A stretch of 64,000 bases of DNA from Thalassia testudinum. Its lineage: Eukaryota > Streptophyta > Magnoliopsida > Alismatales > Hydrocharitaceae. Of this stretch, positions 20,723 through 32,004 are shown one piece after another. The translations under genes were made by a program, and so were the position numbers. The notes beneath the pieces are model-generated. The model was not told where the DNA came from, did no database searches, and saw only the letters and a program-made list of their open reading frames with translations. Where the stretch lies: positions 34,958,501-35,022,500 of the forward strand of contig JAZHRO010000026.1 in the NCBI GenBank assembly GCA_037157565.1, in the 5' to 3' direction. The first letter of the stretch is position 1. Each line of letters starts with the position of its first letter.

Positions 20723-22420
20723 TGTTGAAGCTACGGGTTACTACACTATCGTATTTGGTTTTGAAAAACCTGTCATTGTAGTTTGAAAGCGAAGAACTTG
20801 TGTTCAACAAATAAAATTTATACCAGAATAGAAATCTCGGGTTGAACTCAGGGAGGCTACGTCGATCTATATTCGCAATTATATTCTTTTAGGGTTTTTG
20901 TTGAAAGGTGAAGTAATTACAATGAGGTAATATAAACAATCAGAATAAGAGAGAGAGAGAGAACATGCACTTAATATTTCAAAATGTTTATACAATTAAA
21001 CCAATAAGAAATTACACTAGAAAGCAGGAAAACTATTACACTAGAAAGTAGGAAAATTCTACTCTAGAAAGCTGGAAAGAGGAATGGGAGAGAGAAGTTA
21101 TCCTCCTCAACGATCGCTTGGAGGATGAGCCGGATGGGACGATGCTTGGAAGACGGGGATGGAGCGAGAAGAAGGAGGTCAAGGCAGGAGGAACGAGAAC
21201 GAGGCAGCACGTCATCGTCTACGCGGAATCCGCTTCTGAAATGGGGGCGAAAATTTGACTTTATCTCTCGAGGAGCATCCCAGGTGTGGGACAAGCTTCC
21301 CTTGAGCTTTGGAGAGGAAGAGGAGAGAAGGAAGGGATAAGAATTTCGTATGGAGGGAGTCTCCTTTTATAGTTGCAAGGAGTGAGGGCAATTTGGTCTT
21401 TTTATGTTGAAAATCATTAATTCAGCCTAAACGTGGCCGTAGTGGGGTAGCGCACGCGTGCCCGCTCACCTCCTCGTGCTCAATGCCTTTCCATGTTCTC
21501 TAAATCTTGGTCGTTCGATCATGAGATTGAACGGCTGAGAGAGCTCCTCGCCGCGCCTCCTCTGCACATGCATATGCATGCAATCCTGCGTCATGCGGGG
21601 GCATGCGATGGCGCATGGATGCTATCGGGTGCGCACAGCTGCTGGATATTCATCGGGCGGTTGATCGCGCCCGCTCGCTTCTCGTGGCTCGAACCCATGC
21701 CCAATTGCGGCTAAACGCCTTATCCACTATGCTGCGCGCGTGGATGGGCGGGCAGTGTGCGTTAGGTGCACGCGATCTGGACCGTTGGATTGAGATCCAA
21801 CGGTCAAGGCTACATCTTCAGTTGGGCTTCAGAGAATGAAGACGCCGGTTAGGATCCACTCTCAGCCATTGGATCTTGATCCAACGGCGGAGAGGCGTGG
21901 GCACTAGAGGCTTAAGCAGCTGTGTGCAGCCGGTTGGGCAGTCGAGATGGCACCACGTGGTGCCATCTTGGCCATCCATCTTCTGAATAATGTAGATGGT
22001 GCCACAGGTATCGGATTGAGTCGATTTTCACACCGTTAGGCTGCAATCATCGATTCGAATTGATCCGTGTGGTTGGATTTATTGTCTGAAGTGTGGATTA
22101 ACACCATCTTGGCCCTTGATCTTCTAGGGTTCCTCAGTCTCTATATGATGCTACGGATATCTGATTAGGGCGATCTTGGAGTCGTTGAACTCCAATCGTC
22201 GCCTTGATCAAATCCGTACAGTTGGATCTTTGATCTGAGGCCCTGATAAAAAGTCGCCCTATCCCTAAACATAAAAGGAGATAATTAACCTCCATTTTAT
22301 TCAGACTAATCTAAATGCAAGATAATGCATGCTATGTAATATCTATAGTATGTAATGCAATTCTATGCTTAAGAACATGCATAAATAGACATTTTATGTA
22401 ATATAAACATGGTTACATCA
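20723..22420 (-). repeat. 5' LTR of element B
   Basis: Read from 22420 to 20723 it runs TGATGTAACC ... GCTTCAACA, with the expected TG and CA ends. U3 holds a perfect 11-bp-stem hairpin (GACCGTTGGAT, loop TGAG, ATCCAACGGTC) at 21780-21805. It also holds a perfect 22-bp palindrome centred on CCACGTGG at 21946-21967. Confidence 0.93.
21363..21371 (-). promoter_or_regulatory. TATA box of element B 5' LTR
   Basis: Minus-strand TATAAAAGG lies about 640 bases before the LTR end and is conserved in the partner LTR. Confidence 0.65.
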
Positions 22421-22425
22421 CATTT

Positions 22426-22614
22426 CATGTCAGATTTCACTATGGATTTCACACTTGATTGAACGAATACGAGAAAAATATTCATGAATTTATTGCATCA
22501 TTGTCTCCTTGTAGACACGACCTACTCTTCTGTGAGTAGTTAATTTTTATTGTACTTGTTTTGTTAAACAATTTTCCACCACTTTGTTACTAAAACGACA
22601 AATCATCTTATTCA
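22426..22614 (+). repeat. 3' LTR of element A, last part (U5 end)
   Basis: After the CATTT duplication the A LTR resumes. It holds the typical U5 end CTCCTTGTAGACACGACC followed by TTTTCCACCACTTTG, which aligns with CTCCCTGTAGATACAACC and TTTTCCACCACATAA in the 5' LTR of C. The right boundary is placed at TTCA by this alignment. Confidence 0.8.
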
Positions 22615-22857
22615 CATTATTCGAAAGCAAAAACTATCTTATCAATCAGCACTCATACTAATCTCCTTGTCCCTTTGTTTTCAAGACTTAATTTTTTTTA
22701 TTAGGTCTAGAACTTAAGTAGATTCCATAATCAATTGCTAATGACTATCATTTTTGTTTTGCTTTTTGCTCCTTTTTGACATTTGAATTTTCTCCTCTTT
22801 TCCCTCTCAAGAGAGATTTGCAATTTAGTTCTCAAAATTTCCTCCCCTTTCTCCAAT

Positions 22858-22870
22858 TATATATATATAT
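22858..22870. repeat. (AT)n microsatellite
   Basis: A short alternating AT run followed by a T-rich stretch in the noncoding tail of N1. Confidence 0.8.
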
Positions 22871-23471
22871 TTTTTTTCTTTTTTTAATTCTTTTATCATT
22901 CTTTAAATATGTATATTTTTTGTGAGAACCCCCGAGAGAATTGAATTTCCATCTGTTGCACTTTAACACCCTCCCATGCCTAAGTTTTGTAATGTCCTCA
23001 TTGTAAACCGAGAGGATATAAAATTAGTTTGGTTCAAGGTTTAGAATAGGATCAAAGGTGGGGATGACTATTGCGAATGATTTCAAGCTTTGATACAAGT
23101 ACCAAAGGTGGAGTCAGTTGTTCTAAAGTTGAACTCAGAAGTGCAGTAGGAGTGTAGCTTAAAAGAATAATCAGAAGGGTCTCAGGTGTTTGGAATGATG
23201 GGTTACCTCCGTTAAGTGCTAAATCCAATGCCTTCAACTGAGCAAAAGGTGGTCAAGGAGAAGGGGTGGTCAAATCAGCAGAATTTTGTAGAACAAGCAC
23301 CTTGATTAATAGCTTGGTTGGTCCAACCAAGTGCTTGTTCAAATCAGCAGGCTAATGATGTAGCCTAAACCCAATCAGTCTGGTGGGTTCATAGATTTGA
23401 ATCAATAGATACGGAGCCTAGCAGATACTTTGTTGCTCAAATAGATATGGAAATGAAAATCTAAGGTTTGG

Positions 23472-25061
23472 CTAAGTCAACTCAGCCTGGTCAGAGTAAG
23501 GATCCTCAAAAGAAAAAGTAACTGTAGAGGATGTAGGAACCCTATTGATAAGATCAGAAAAGGATAAGAAGTGATTATTAGTCTGATCAATGTTTGAAAC
23601 CCGATCAAAAGATGGAGGAGAATCATATGCAATCGAATGAGAGTAGAAGTTGATTCCGATGGCGGGTTGGGGTTGAGGTAGGATTTTGGAAGGCTTTGTA
23701 TGTGGATTAGAAGGCATGGCTTCTTTGAGGTCCAAATCATTGGTCTCAACATCAGAATCAAAGAATGAAACATGAATGCTGAGGTCATAAACTGGTTCAT
23801 AATCATCAGGAAACAACAGTTCTTCGAAATTAGTGTAAGATTCAAAATCATCGGAGAATTTGCGATGATCAGTTTCTGAACTTGATTCCAAATCAGGATT
23901 TCCACCATAGAATGAATCATGATGCGTAGAATCAACAACTTGACTTAAATCTAGCCTAATTTCATATTCAGAGCTTAAAAAGGTGTCCTAATTAGGCATA
24001 GGCTCAGGTTCTTGGCTCCTAGGATGGACCCAATTGAATCCTAGCTCTTCCAACTCGATTTCTATATCATAGATTGGTTTGACTTCTGAAAAATCAATCT
24101 GTATCTCTGAGGAGGTTGGAGAGGTGTAATCATCAAACATAGGCCCATTATCATAGTTTAGATCCAAAATCCGATTCTCAACAAATTAGACCTCTTGATC
24201 CTCACAAATAGGCTCTAATCTAGATTCTAGGTCAAAGGTAGGAATTGGGTTACCAGATTCTGAACTAGGTTCTATTGAGATGTCATAATCATTCTCGAGA
24301 ATTACCTTAACAGGATAAGACTCAAGAATTACATTCTCGAGAAGTTCTGATTTAGGCTTATCATCACAGGTGTCTAGGGAATCTAGGCTTGGTGGACCAG
24401 CTTCAAGGTTTTCTAAGGCTGGTTCAAAATTAGGAACACCTACAATTGGATCCTCCCAACCCTCATCAAGATCAAGCATGTCAATCATTATGAAGTTTCA
24501 ATCTAATTCCATTTGTGTTGGGGGTCCACAACAACCTCTATTCTCAAACCTGGGTTTTGGGAGATCATTTTAATCTTTAATGTTGTTCCAAGGTGTCTCA
24601 TCAATCTCTGAATGTTGATATGGGTAATTTTGATCAATGTCTTGGTGTAACGTATTTAGCATACACCCACGTTTCTTTATGAGACCCTGGTGTATTTCCC
24701 AAAGTTGTGGATTTGACAGACATTGAATATATCCAATATTGTGTAGTCTCCACAATTCATTGTATTTTTATAAGAGCTCATTCCGGGTTGAAACATGTAT
24801 CATTTGTTTAAATATCATTCTAGCAATGTTCATAATGAGGGTTGTTGTTTCTATCACATTATCCTGAATGTGCCTAGTTGGATCAGAGGTTTTGTAATAT
24901 TCATCATGGTGTTTAAGGGCAACTTCAATCATTTTCTCTTTTATGGTCATTTGGGATTCAGGTTTCCTACAAATTCTTCCTAAATTGTCAGGTTGCATTT
25001 TCAAATCAGGTTGTTGATCAAGATGTAGAATCAAATTCAAGTTCAGATTTGAAGTGATCAA
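23472..25061 (-). pseudogene. Element N1: long acidic ORF of unknown function
   Basis: Four open segments (25061-24768, 24755-24570, 24488-24186 and 23891-23472) lie in one minus-strand frame and are separated only by in-frame stops, so this was one ORF of about 530 codons. The N-terminal part is Gln/Lys-rich with a possible helical stretch. The rest is strongly acidic, with recurring Asp/Glu-Tyr-Asp phrases such as PIYDIEIELEE and EPVYDLSIHVSFFD. I see no protease, RT, RNase H, integrase, zinc knuckle, signal peptide or membrane segment. Its place, directly before the motif that follows pol in B and D, suggests an element-encoded protein. Element N2 has a comparable ORF. I do not recognise a family. 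Confidence 0.55.
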
Positions 25062-26049
25062 CTCAGATCAGAAATCCCCAAGAATATCAATTCCAATGAA
25101 GGCCTCTAGGTCAACGACCTAGGGACCTTTCCTGTGTATGTGCTCTAGAGAATAGATGAGGAACTAGATGTGAATTGGACCCAATCAAGGCACCCAAAGA
25201 TTTTTGGATGACTAAGGCATGTTTCGAGGTGGATGATACCTCTGAATCAAAAATCCACACACCCAAGAAGTACATGGGTAGCCAGGAAGGGAGAGCCTCG
25301 CAAAGATCCCTACACGGTAGAGCATCCCCAAGGGTTACAGGGTTTCCCCCACCCAATCTTCCTTATCACTACGGTTCCAAGTAGACCGGAATGTATGAAT
25401 TGAAACCTTAAGTCTACCAATTTTAGCCTAGTTTGTGCCTTGGATTTCACTTGATTAGAAGTTAATTCAACTTGTTACCTAATTTGGAGCTTGGTTGACC
25501 TACAAAGTAGACGAACCTTACCTGACCTACCCTAAAAGATGAAGAATGAAATCTGAGTCAAGATCCAAAGATCACCCTGAATTGACTCTCAAGTTATTAG
25601 GTCCACAATTTTAGGGTTCAAATGAATTTAGAGTTTGATTTAAGGGTTCTTCTGATTAGATCTTTTTAAGCAAGGGTCTGGGTAGCACACAAATGCGAAA
25701 GGGTTAATTTCCTTTAATTCAGGAAAGTGTGAATTAACACTTCAAAATCCTAGTGTAGAAACCCTAATTGACTCTATTTCAAGTCCAATTTAATCTCGAA
25801 ATGTACACCTTGGACTCAAACAAGAAGTGCATAGTTCAAGATTATCAAAATTTAAGTGTAAATCCCTACTAGGTACAGGCAATTTGGGTAGGGATCTCTA
25901 AACAGAATCATCTCAATCTTCAATTAGATATTGATTTGAATTCGTAAATCAAGAAACTTGCCTTTAGAATGATAATTACTAAGAAAATAAGGTAGGTGAT
26001 TCCTAATTGTTTGTTTTCTTTTTTTCCTCTTCTAAAGATTCGAAGGTTG

Positions 26050-26247
26050 ATTTAGGGAAGAAGAGAAATTTTACCTGCCCCTGGAGTGGTTGATTTGTGG
26101 GGAAGATCTCTTCGTGATTTATGCGGAAGATCTCTTCTTAGAAAGGATATGCAAGGAATTACAACTCTCCGACGATTATGTAGGAGCTTTTGTTAATTGA
26201 TTCTGATTAATAAAAGATACTTATGTCTCATGATGGTGCTATAATCA
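26050..26247 (-). repeat. U3 start of the N1 LTR, related to solo LTRs L1 and L2
   Basis: On the minus strand, ACCATCATGAG, then TTAATCAGAATCAATTAAC, then AAAAGCTCCTACATAAT are shared almost base for base with the first 90 bases of L2 (46237 onward) and, less closely, L1 (39141). Similarity fades within 200-300 bases. No matching U5 end is found to the left. Confidence 0.7.
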
Positions 26248-26252
26248 AGTAT

Positions 26253-27460
26253 GATCAACACCCATTGTGGACCCTTGATGAAGAACCAGACTGGGAGAAG
26301 GACTTAGAACCTCAATTATTCTGAAGTAGAACTAAACAGAAAATGGTGCCTCTTGAGGAATTAGACCCTGAAAATGACAGAATAGAGGACCCACCCAAAA
26401 ACTTAAACCCCAGTATGGACTTTGATACACATCCTCAACCATACCCCCCTAACCTTGAGTATAATATGAAAGAACTCCAAGGGAAACCCAATGACACTCA
26501 GCAACACTTTACAATATTCAGTTGGATCTGTATAACCAGAACCAAAGATTGGTTGAGATGAAACAAAGAATGCTTAACATGTTCCAACAAAAAGTGATGA
26601 AAGAAACTTCTTTCTTAGAGACAATTGAACAAGGCCCTATGATAATTGATTGGACCACACTTAGTTGCCCAAATTTGGTGCAATCCACTATCAATACTCC
26701 CCCAACGTTGGAAAGCATTAAGGATCCTTTGGAACACAAACAGGTAGAAAATGAGGGTGAATATGAAAATTTGAAGGATAAGATTGGGGTCGATGTCCCT
26801 GAATTTAATAATAATAATTTAGTAATAGGGTCATCAAGATTTGGGGATGGGGAATCTAACTCTGAACACTTTGATTGTGAAATACTTAGGGACCCCATCA
26901 TGGATTCAAAGGAAATGCAACAGAAAGAATTGGAGTATGAAATGAATGATGAAATTAGCTCCACCACAAGTTCTTCCCTAATGGTTGACTGTGATTTGGA
27001 AGAAATAAACAAGATGTCAAGCTCCAATGGTTATGAGGAATTAGACAAAGAAATCATGATTGAGGATTGGGAGGATTTTCACTTGGACCCACCTGAATTA
27101 ATCATGATTGATCAAACACATTCCTTCGTAGCTAACTCAAGTCTCAAAGATGTTAATGCAACTAATGTGGAGTTAGCTAAACCTTTAGATTCCAAACTTC
27201 TAGAGGAAGAAGAGAATATTTTGTTGCAATCAAGTTTTTGGATGGATACAGAAATGACCCCCCTTGAGGATAATGAAATCAAAGAAGGAAATGTTGACTG
27301 CAGGGGTCCTAAGTTGATCAAGCCACCAACCTCCTATCAGGACCCCTATGACCGTTATGACTTCGATCCAGGGAGGAATAAAAACCCTATGCTTCATCAT
27401 CACCTCGAACCTAATTTTCTAAGGACAAGAGCTGCTTATTCTGACAATCTAAATGTCTGA
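26253..27460 (+). pseudogene. Element N2: acidic ORF of unknown function
   Basis: The frame runs from just after the N1 junction through EEPDWEKDLEPQ and LEELDPENDRIED, shifts once near 26519, and stays open to 27460. The second segment starts around LDLYNQNQRLVEMKQRMLNMFQQ, a likely amphipathic helix or coiled coil. It continues as an Asp/Glu-rich protein with EDWEDFHLDPPELIM and ends DPYDRYDFDPG...RTRAAYSDNLNV. No catalytic motif, membrane segment or zinc knuckle is visible. It sits where gag-pol or an env-like gene would end, directly before the conserved post-ORF motif. It is similar in character and position to the N1 ORF, but sequence similarity is weak by eye. Confidence 0.55.
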
Positions 27461-29068
27461 CATTATGGATTTGGGTTACATTTGTCCAAGCAAACTTCTG
27501 GTCTGCAAACCCAAAGGAAAAGAAACGAATGGACAAAGGTACGCATGACCAGAGACTTTCTGAGTTCCCGTCCCTTAGGGATGGGACTTCACCATAATCT
27601 AGTCCACATCTGTGGACTTCTGACTTTGGGTCTAACTGATTACGTCTTCTCCTTCTTGACCTAGACCATTTAATTGATTGATCCTTGATTGTCTGTGTAC
27701 TATGCCCAGTTGAAGGCATTAAACTTAGAGCTTCCTAGAAAGCAACCTAGAGGTTTCAAGCTGACCGAATACAATGACAACTTAGGTGATTTCTTTCCTT
27801 ACTCCCTTGCATAAATTTAATTTCCAATGAGGACATTGTCCAAGATAGGCTTGGGGGGGGGGGTGATAATTCTCATGATCTGAGTACAAAATTGTCAGCT
27901 TAAACTAATTTTTATTTCTTTTTATTCAAAAAAAAGAAAAGAAAAGAAAACTTAGATATTAGGAGCTTGTCAACTTTAGGAAATGATACGTTAGGAACCT
28001 GAATGGTTAGACTCTTCAAGTCTTCGGACTTAATCAGTCCGGGTGTCCACTAAAATGTGGACTTATTCTTGAGTCCTCGCCACCATAATTTATATTAATC
28101 TGGTTAATAAAGTAGGGTGATAAGTATATGACTTATCAACCCTCCCTCTGATTTGGGGGGATTTTTAGTCTAAGAATCTTCACACATTTTGCACTGACTC
28201 ACTCATTGACGATTCTAATGGAAATTGGGTAGCTAATGAACCTTCTAGGGTGGTATGACTGGTAAGTTGTCGATGGTAACAGCTCATCAGCCGGTTGTCC
28301 CAAGTCCAGCCACTGGACCATTCTCTTTTATTGCCTTTAAGTAAATCATAGATCAAGGAAGCCACCTACTTTTAAAAAAAAAAAAGAAGAAAAAGAAAAA
28401 AAATAAATAAGCCACACTTCACTACACGAGTATAGCTGGCAAGTTGTCAGTGGTAATAGGTTATCAGTCGGTTGTCCAGAACCCAGCTCACGAAATGCAC
28501 AAAAATTCCAAAACACTTAGGAAAGAAGTAGGGAAGTAGAATAAATCGGGGAGATATACAATGGGTTCGCCCTTGTGTTGATCCCATAAAAAAAATATTA
28601 AGAAAAAGTAAGGAGAAAGCTACCGATTGGAAAGATAAACTTTGAGGCAGAATTTTTAGGTTACCTAGGGGCTTAGAAACCCGAAGTCCGTTTTAATTGT
28701 TGTTGAGTAAGTCTGTCACAATTTTCACAACAAGATGCTTAGCAGTTAGAGTTCTTTTTGAGTCTTGGGTGGTTGGGTAACCATAAAAAGTTACCCCTAA
28801 ATCCTCAACTCCAAAAATAAAAAAATAGAAAACATGAAAAAGAAAACAAATATATTTGCGTCTATATAGAATAAGGCAAGGACTCGGGCGATCTGCATTT
28901 TGGCAGCCAACCCTGGCGTTGTTGAGTCTCTGTGAGTTAGGTTCTTAGTAGAAATTTCCTCTTGTTGACAAGTAACTTCTACCTAAGTGATAGAATCTTG
29001 ATTCTATTTTTATATATAGCATTTAGGTTAATTTTGCTAAGGACTAGCAAAAGATAGGCATGGGGTTA
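27461..29068 (+). other. Element N2 3' noncoding module with two polypurine tracts
   Basis: The first tract is a run of ten G at 27853-27862 after AATGAGGACATTG. The second, GATAGGCATGGGG, precedes the LTR. Between them two copies of CTGG(T/C)AAGTTGTC..TGGTAA (near 28258 and 28437), each followed by CGGTTGTCC, match the paired units in element B. The small ORF at 27482-27664 has no support. Confidence 0.7.
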
Positions 29069-30301
29069 TGATAAAGACACATGTATTCATGATAAAATGC
29101 CTACTTATAACAATCCCTAAGCTTAGCATTGCATTACATAGTATAAATACTACATAACATTCATCATATTGCATTTAGTGTGATGTGTATAAATTGTACA
29201 GTAATTCATGCATTAATATGGCTAGGGAATAGGGTGTGACATTTTGAAGCTTTAAATTCAAAATCTGACTGTATAGAAGAATACGGAGTGACGATCGTAG
29301 TCCGACAACGCAGAAATCATCTCGATCTGAGCACTGTGGCAGACTCTACAGGCAAAGAAAGGTGGACGATCCAGATGGTGCCACGTGGCACTATCCAGAT
29401 CGCCCAAGGTCGCCCGACATTCCTCCAAAGGCCTTCCAACATGCGATCTCAGCCGTTGGATGAGAATCCAACGGCTAAGAAGCCACCTCCACCGCGCGCC
29501 CACAGCCTTTCCTTTCGACACTTGCATAGGTGTGGCTTATTAGCTGAGGTGCACACTCCCAAATTAGGGCAGCAGCAAAGCCCCCAATTGGCAACAGTAG
29601 CACACCGTGCTAGCACATGCATGAGACAAGGATGCGCGAAGCATGCGCCAGCGCAGCGTACAGTGTAGCACAACAAGGCAACGTAGAGCACGCACTAGCA
29701 GTGCCTTGCACGATCTCCAGCGACATCCGCAACGGGCTTTTAGTGACGTTTATGGATGTCACTAATTGCCTGTGCACGGGAAGCTCTTCCTCCACCACTA
29801 TATAAGCCCACCTACACCTCCCCATCTTGAAGGATCTTCTACCAAGCAACTCCACCACTCCATAGAGCATCCAAGCAAGGTCCCGGGGACGTCGAGCCAC
29901 CGACAAAAGCCCCTCCACCATTGTGGCTACTTCACCTCTCCATATGCTGCTAATTTCCTTAGTTTAATATTTTTGTTGCTTTAAGCTTTCATCTATTATT
30001 ATAGTTGTACAACTATTCCGCTTATGCAATATATTATCATTCTCTATCATCATGTTTGTGTTTCTCTCATAGTTAGTAATCATCACATCTTCAGCATGAA
30101 TTTCTAGCACTATCTCTCTCTCTCGAGTGAACAAAATGAAATATTTTGTGACAATGAGCGATTAAATGATTCGATTTCCGCCTCCCTATGTTCGACACTC
30201 GTACTCACTTTTTATTAATCTCTTTAAAATTGATGTCGTAAGTGCACGCTACAACGAACGAATTATCTCGTGACGTCATCATGTATGCACAACTATTGAC
30301 A
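29069..30301 (+). repeat. 3' LTR of element N2
   Basis: It starts TGATAAAGACACATG after the PPT. U3 includes GTGCCACGTGGCAC (29378-29391, a perfect G-box palindrome) and an 11-bp-stem hairpin AGCCGTTGGAT / ATCCAACGGCT (29451-29476). Both motif types also occur in the LTR of element B. The U5 end contains CTCCCTATGTTCGACACTCG near 30190. The right boundary is uncertain (30278-30301) because no partner LTR is present. Confidence 0.72.
29799..29806 (+). promoter_or_regulatory. TATA box of element N2 3' LTR
   Basis: TATATAAG lies about 500 bases before the LTR end, downstream of the G-box and hairpin motifs. Confidence 0.55.
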
Positions 30302-30350
30302 GTTCCCTTTAGAGTAGATTTCGTGGCAGGAAGGGATGGACCAGTCAAAA

Positions 30351-30784
30351 CATTCTAGTAGCTGTGAACTTTGGCATGGAGTTTGTTTTTGTAGCCATCG
30401 ATTTCTAGGACTCCACTGCAGATATGCACATACTAAATTGGGCACCCAACATGGGTAACCTATGTGTGCCATGAGGAAGAAGGTACCTAGTGGATTTGGG
30501 TTTCGCCAACGCAGATAAATTCATTGCTCCCTTTTGTAGATTGTCCTACCATCTAAATGAAAACATAGATAGTGTATTGCAATGAGAAAGAGATCTACAA
30601 TCACCGTCATGCTCAACTCCGCAATGTAGTTGAATGCACCTTTGGTGCTCTTAAAGCTCGATTCAGGTTATTCGACCATCATCACTTTTACAGTTTCAAG
30701 ACACAACGTTGGATGGCCATGGCTGCATGTATCATACACAACTTCATTCAACGTTTCGATAGAGATGATGACTTCTTCAATTAA
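30351..30784 (+). pseudogene. PIF/Harbinger transposase remnant (DDE domain)
   Basis: A broken upstream part reads DSTADMHILNW and RRYLVDLGFANADKFIAPF. An open 70-residue stretch (30572-30784) follows with NHRHAQLRNVVECTFGALKARF and MAMAACIIHNFIQ. These are the spaced blocks of the C-terminal half of HARBI1-type transposases: the second catalytic Asp in the YLVDxGF/Y block, and RNVxExTFGxLK around the final Glu (here VVECTFG). In-frame stops near 30400 and 30470 and the missing N-terminal half show it is dead. Terminal inverted repeats were not found. Confidence 0.75.
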
Positions 30785-32004
30785 TCTCTTGGGGAGGAAG
30801 ATGGTGATCACAACAATGACGGCCTTGATGGGGAAATGCATTATGTGAGGGCAGGAGAGGTTATACATGATGAGATAGCTAGGAGTTTGTGGAGTGATTA
30901 GAGTACTCATCATCGTAGACAACATTAGTTGCTCAATTTTTATGTTGTAGTTTCACTACATTGATCATTATGACACTTCATATGCAATGTATCATCAGTA
31001 GGTTTCTTTTGTTTATTACATCAAGAGCATTGATCGAACATCCATTTATCTTAGTACTCATTTCAATTAATGTCGAATGCAATTTAGTATGGACAATATA
31101 CTATTGGAGTGATTGTCCCGGTCATGTTTCATCGTTCAAGTTTAGTAACCTTTATTGGTGTGTACATAAGGTGTATTACCAACGAATCGGATAGACATGT
31201 TTATAACTTTTTCTTTTCCTGTATGGATTGAGTACTTTGTAGTCATGGCTAGCATACCACCGGCATTCAAGCATGGGCTTAGGTGCACTTGTAGTCTGTC
31301 CTCCACTTTAAAAATGCAAGAATAAAAGCAACTAAGATTGCCTTCCAGATGGAGGGTTGTTTACACTTGTCCTAGAGGGATAGAGGTAAACCTTGAAAGC
31401 TTTCCATGGCTTACCCTATTAGCAAAATCTGATAGTTGGATATGTCAGAAAACATGCATGTAAGAATGTGGTTATATGGAGTACTTCATCAATCTACGAT
31501 CGACTCTCGATGCCATAGGAGCTGAGTACGATTTCGTCTCCCAAAAGTTGGACAAGTTCGAGGGTAAATACATCAATGCCCATGAAAAACTAGCACACTA
31601 TCATCAATGGACTTCTGACTTGTTGGATAAGATTATTCAGTAATACAAGGAAATAAGGAAGTTGAAGGGCCACAAGTCCAATTCTATAGGTGGTTCAATC
31701 AAGGACGAGTACAAGAACTACAATCCAGTGACTGGTCAATGTAGTGGATATGCAACATGTATGGTAAAGAGTTGGTTCTCTCATGTCATCCATGAACTTC
31801 TTACATGATGTCTCAAGGACATTGCATTGCTCCGTTATTTGTTTCATTTTCGATCATGTTAGAGACCTTGCATGATTATTGTTGCATTGTTGGACCTTTG
31901 TAGCTTTTGAACTTGTTATTTTGGACTCCAGTTGCTTGCATTTGTTTATTAGAGTGCTGTTATTTAAGTTCTATTCATATTTAGTGTGGTCTTATGTTCA
32001 TTAT
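30785..32004 (+). other. Flank of the Harbinger remnant, largely unassigned
   Basis: AT-rich sequence follows the transposase. A short coding-like stretch near 31480-31640 reads LDAIGAEYDFVSQKLDKFEGKYINAHEKL. It may be a relic of a second Harbinger protein or of another gene, but I cannot assign it. No terminal repeats or intact ORF were seen. It ends with ATTAT (32000-32004), the target-site duplication of element C. Confidence 0.4.

Larger units (their letters stand above)
11287..22420 (-). mobile_element. Athila-lineage element B, complete structure, minus strand
   Basis: This 11.1 kb insertion has two LTRs of about 1.7 kb, a tRNA-Asp-type PBS, gag, PR, RT, RNase H, integrase and a PPT, all reading right to left. 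CATTT flanks it on both sides (11282-11286 and 22421-22425), giving a perfect 5 bp target-site duplication. It landed in the 3' LTR of element A. The left LTR tip reads TTTTGAAG where the right reads TGTTGAAG, so the terminal TG..CA has mutated there. The coding frames have numerous stops and frameshifts. Its LTRs and 3' noncoding module resemble those of N2. Confidence 0.93.
1..22614 (+). mobile_element. Athila-lineage Ty3/gypsy element A, 5'-truncated and interrupted twice
   Basis: The window opens inside the protease of this element. The order PR, RT, RNase H, integrase, noncoding module, PPT, 3' LTR can be followed to 22614. Element S interrupts the RT at 1017-5934 and element B interrupts the 3' LTR at 11287-22420. 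The 5' LTR, PBS and gag lie outside the window. Proteins and LTR are closely related to element C at 32005-45799, so A and C are two copies of one family. The coding region has many stops and frameshifts, so it is a fossil. The element sits inside the 3' noncoding part of minus-strand element N1. Its right end at 22614 (TTCA) is placed by alignment with the LTR ends of C and could be off by several bases. Confidence 0.9.
22615..26247 (-). mobile_element. Element N1: minus-strand non-autonomous Ty3/gypsy-like remnant
   Basis: Reading right to left there is a U3 start (TGATTATAGCACCATCATGAG at 26247) related to the starts of solo LTRs L1 and L2. A long acidic ORF follows (25061 to 23472), then the post-ORF motif TTGAAGGCATTGGATTTAG with GGAGGTAACCCA (23200-23240), and AATGAGGACATT plus a purine tract GGCATGGGAGGGTG (22966-23005). 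Element A cuts off the rest. No PBS, U5 end or pol domain is visible, so the U3 appears fused to internal sequence by deletion. Confidence 0.6.
26248..30301 (+). mobile_element. Element N2: non-autonomous Ty3/gypsy-like element, 3' half
   Basis: Plus-strand order is an acidic ORF, the post-ORF motif (27709-27740), AATGAGGACATTG plus a poly-G purine tract (27826-27863), a structured noncoding module, a second PPT (29052-29068) and a 3' LTR from 29069. The noncoding module and LTR resemble those of element B, although the coding part is entirely different. The 5' part was separated by insertion of N1 and lies beyond the window. Confidence 0.65.

Noticed and set aside
23472..27460. Reading the acidic ORFs of N1 and N2 as envelope-like genes
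   Set aside because: No signal peptide, membrane segment, cysteine pattern or coiled-coil/fusion architecture is visible. They are kept as ORFs of unknown function.
30961..31194. 77-residue hydrophobic ORF after the Harbinger relic
   Set aside because: AT-rich sequence, no domain, no related frame elsewhere; likely chance.
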